From positions 1 through 64,000 of the forward strand of contig NZ_MRDM01000020.1 in NCBI RefSeq assembly GCF_002008165.1: a stretch of DNA of 64,000 bases. Direction: 5' to 3'. The stretch comes from Rhizobium laguerreae (lineage in GTDB: Bacteria; Pseudomonadota; Alphaproteobacteria; Rhizobiales; Rhizobiaceae). The notes below the pieces were generated by a model. That model saw only the letters and a list, made by a program, of their open reading frames with translations. It was not told the origin of the DNA and did no database searches. Within the stretch, counting starts at the first letter, position 1; every line of letters starts with the position of its first letter. This document shows, piece by piece, positions 62,868 through 64,000 of the stretch. The position numbers and the translations under genes were made by a program.

Positions 62868-64000
62868 TCAACCGATGGAAATGTTCCAGGGTTCTACGAC
62901 CTGCCAGTCAAGGTTCTTTTCCAGGCCCTTGACGTCCTTGGTGGCCCAGCGCGACATCGCCTGAGAATACCATGGAATGAAGGCCCAATCCTCGCGGAAC
63001 GCCTTCTGGGCTTCCTGGGCGAGAGCGATGCGCTGCGGATCGTCCGCAGCCTTGGTCGTGGCTTCGGCAAGGGCGCTGTCGACCTTGTCGTTCTTGTAGC
63101 CGCCGAGCTTGTTCTGCGCATTCGACGAGGTCGAGGCGATGCAACCCGCCAGATAGGAGACGGCATCGGGGACGCGGGTGCCGACGTCATCGCGGAAGAT
63201 CTGGACCGAATTCTGATCCGGACCCGCATAGGAATCCTGCTGCGGCTTCATGTCGACGGCTGTGATACCGAGATTCTGACGCCACTGCTCGGCGATGAAC
63301 TGGGCGGCGGCCTGAATGGCCGGCGCCGAAATGCCGACGAACAGGATCTTCGGCAGGCGCTCCGGACCGCCGTAGGTCGATTCCGCAAGCAGCTTCTTGG
63401 CAGCCTCCGGATCATAGGGATAGGGCTCGAAGCCGGAATTCTCCGCACCCGGGACCGCATTGAGGATCTGGTCCGCCTTCTTATGCGGCCCGTCGGGATA
63501 GGAAGCCTTGAACAGGCCATCGCGATCAACGGCCATGATCAGTGCCTGACGAACCTTGGGATCGTCCATCGGCGCACGAGAGATGTTGAACCAGAAGTGC
63601 TGGCTGGTCGGGATCAGCGGGCCGGCGGAAAATTCCTGGCCGAGATCCTGGATGATGGTCGAGGTGATCAGCTCGGTATGGGCGTTGAACTCGCCCGACT
63701 TGATCAGCGATGTCGCCGTGACATTGTCCTCGATCGAGGTGATATCGATACGGGCAAGCTTCGGCTTCGGCCCGAAGAAGTTCTCATTCGGCTCGAAAGA
63801 GAGTTTGCCGGCGTCGATGTCGATGCTCGTGAGTTTGAAGGGACCGGAGAAGACCGGCTTGCTCTCTGGCTTGTACCAGTCGATGATCTCCTCGCCGTCG
63901 CTGCCGCGCGACTGCGAGGCCTTGGTGATCGGCGCGATGTGGTTTGCCAGGCGCATGAAGAAGATCGGGTCGGCGGCAGCCAGCGTCACGACGACGGTTC
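62868..64000 (-). CDS. Peptide/nickel-type ABC substrate-binding protein, family 5 (partial)
   Basis: The frame is open through the window end, so the N-terminus with signal peptide lies outside; 377 codons are visible. Blocks typical of SBP family 5 are GPFKLTSIDIDAGKLSFEPN, FNISRAPMDDPKVRQALIMA and VDRDGLFKASYPDG, ending WQVVEPWNISIG. It delivers substrate to the permeases encoded downstream. The linked DUF1537 kinase suggests a sugar-acid-like ligand rather than a peptide. Confidence 0.9.
   Translation of the reverse strand, partial: TVVVTLAAADPIFFMRLANHIAPITKASQSRGSDGEEIIDWYKPESKPVFSGPFKLTSIDIDAGKLSFEPNENFFGPKPKLARIDITSIEDNVTATSLIKSGEFNAHTELITSTIIQDLGQEFSAGPLIPTSQHFWFNISRAPMDDPKVRQALIMAVDRDGLFKASYPDGPHKKADQILNAVPGAENSGFEPYPYDPEAAKKLLAESTYGGPERLPKILFVGISAPAIQAAAQFIAEQWRQNLGITAVDMKPQQDSYAGPDQNSVQIFRDDVGTRVPDAVSYLAGCIASTSSNAQNKLGGYKNDKVDSALAEATTKAADDPQRIALAQEAQKAFREDWAFIPWYSQAMSRWATKDVKGLEKNLDWQVVEPWNISIG

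Noticed and set aside
1..64000. CRISPR arrays, tRNA and rRNA genes
   Set aside because: No regularly spaced direct repeats, no cloverleaf with a TTCRA arm and no rRNA-like stretch were noticed by eye. A dedicated scan with tRNAscan-SE or an rRNA model would be decisive.

Overview
The window looks like an alphaproteobacterial replicon of the Rhizobium/Agrobacterium group. It is GC-rich, its genes sit in tight operons with frequent ATGA/GTGA stop-start overlaps, it carries several carbohydrate and peptide-type ABC importers, and it contains an ExoF/ExoP-like polysaccharide export pair. Decayed IS fragments and the many catabolic cassettes would fit a large plasmid or chromid, but replicon identity cannot be read from the sequence. 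No rRNA, tRNA, CRISPR array or replication origin was seen.

About 1-34.9 kb is a Wzx/Wzy-type exopolysaccharide locus built from several opposing operons. It holds an outer-membrane export protein (4060-5373), a flippase (5620-7128), and a six-gene leftward nucleotide-sugar cassette (7202-12736: two PLP aminotransferases, two hexapeptide acyltransferases, one oxidoreductase, one epimerase). A LuxR-type regulator with a degenerate receiver follows (13286-14062). The next leftward block (14236-19538) encodes a glycosyltransferase, UDP-glucuronate decarboxylase, the initiating sugar-phosphate transferase and a WecG/TagA-type transferase. Two IS remnants precede a secreted beta-helix/RTX protein (20796-22865). 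A second beta-helix protein and a Wzy polymerase run leftward (22992-26443). A rightward operon (27052-34649) carries three glycosyltransferases, a Wzc/ExoP-like tyrosine kinase co-polymerase, gmd and fcl. The predicted precursors are GDP-L-fucose, UDP-xylose and an N-acetylated amino sugar, and the five glycosyltransferases plus the initiating enzyme suggest a repeat unit of about six sugars. A very large surface or secreted protein, cut by the window start, is transcribed away from the export gene.

About 35-64 kb is a set of mostly leftward cassettes. They are: a cysteine-cluster protein; a SAM methyltransferase next to an alpha/beta-hydrolase-LuxR fusion; a GH2 glycosidase with a sugar ABC importer (one permease frameshifted) and a divergent LacI regulator; a sulfatase module consisting of formylglycine-generating enzyme, ABC importer without its own ATPase, sulfatase and LacI regulator; an FGGY D-ribulokinase-like kinase; an isoaspartyl methyltransferase fused in frame to a membrane protein, followed by a DUF421 protein; an orphan HigA antitoxin; and a peptide-type ABC importer operon coupled to a DUF1537 acid-sugar kinase and a GntR regulator, with its binding protein cut by the window end.

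Product names rest on sequence motifs recognised by eye. No database search was run.
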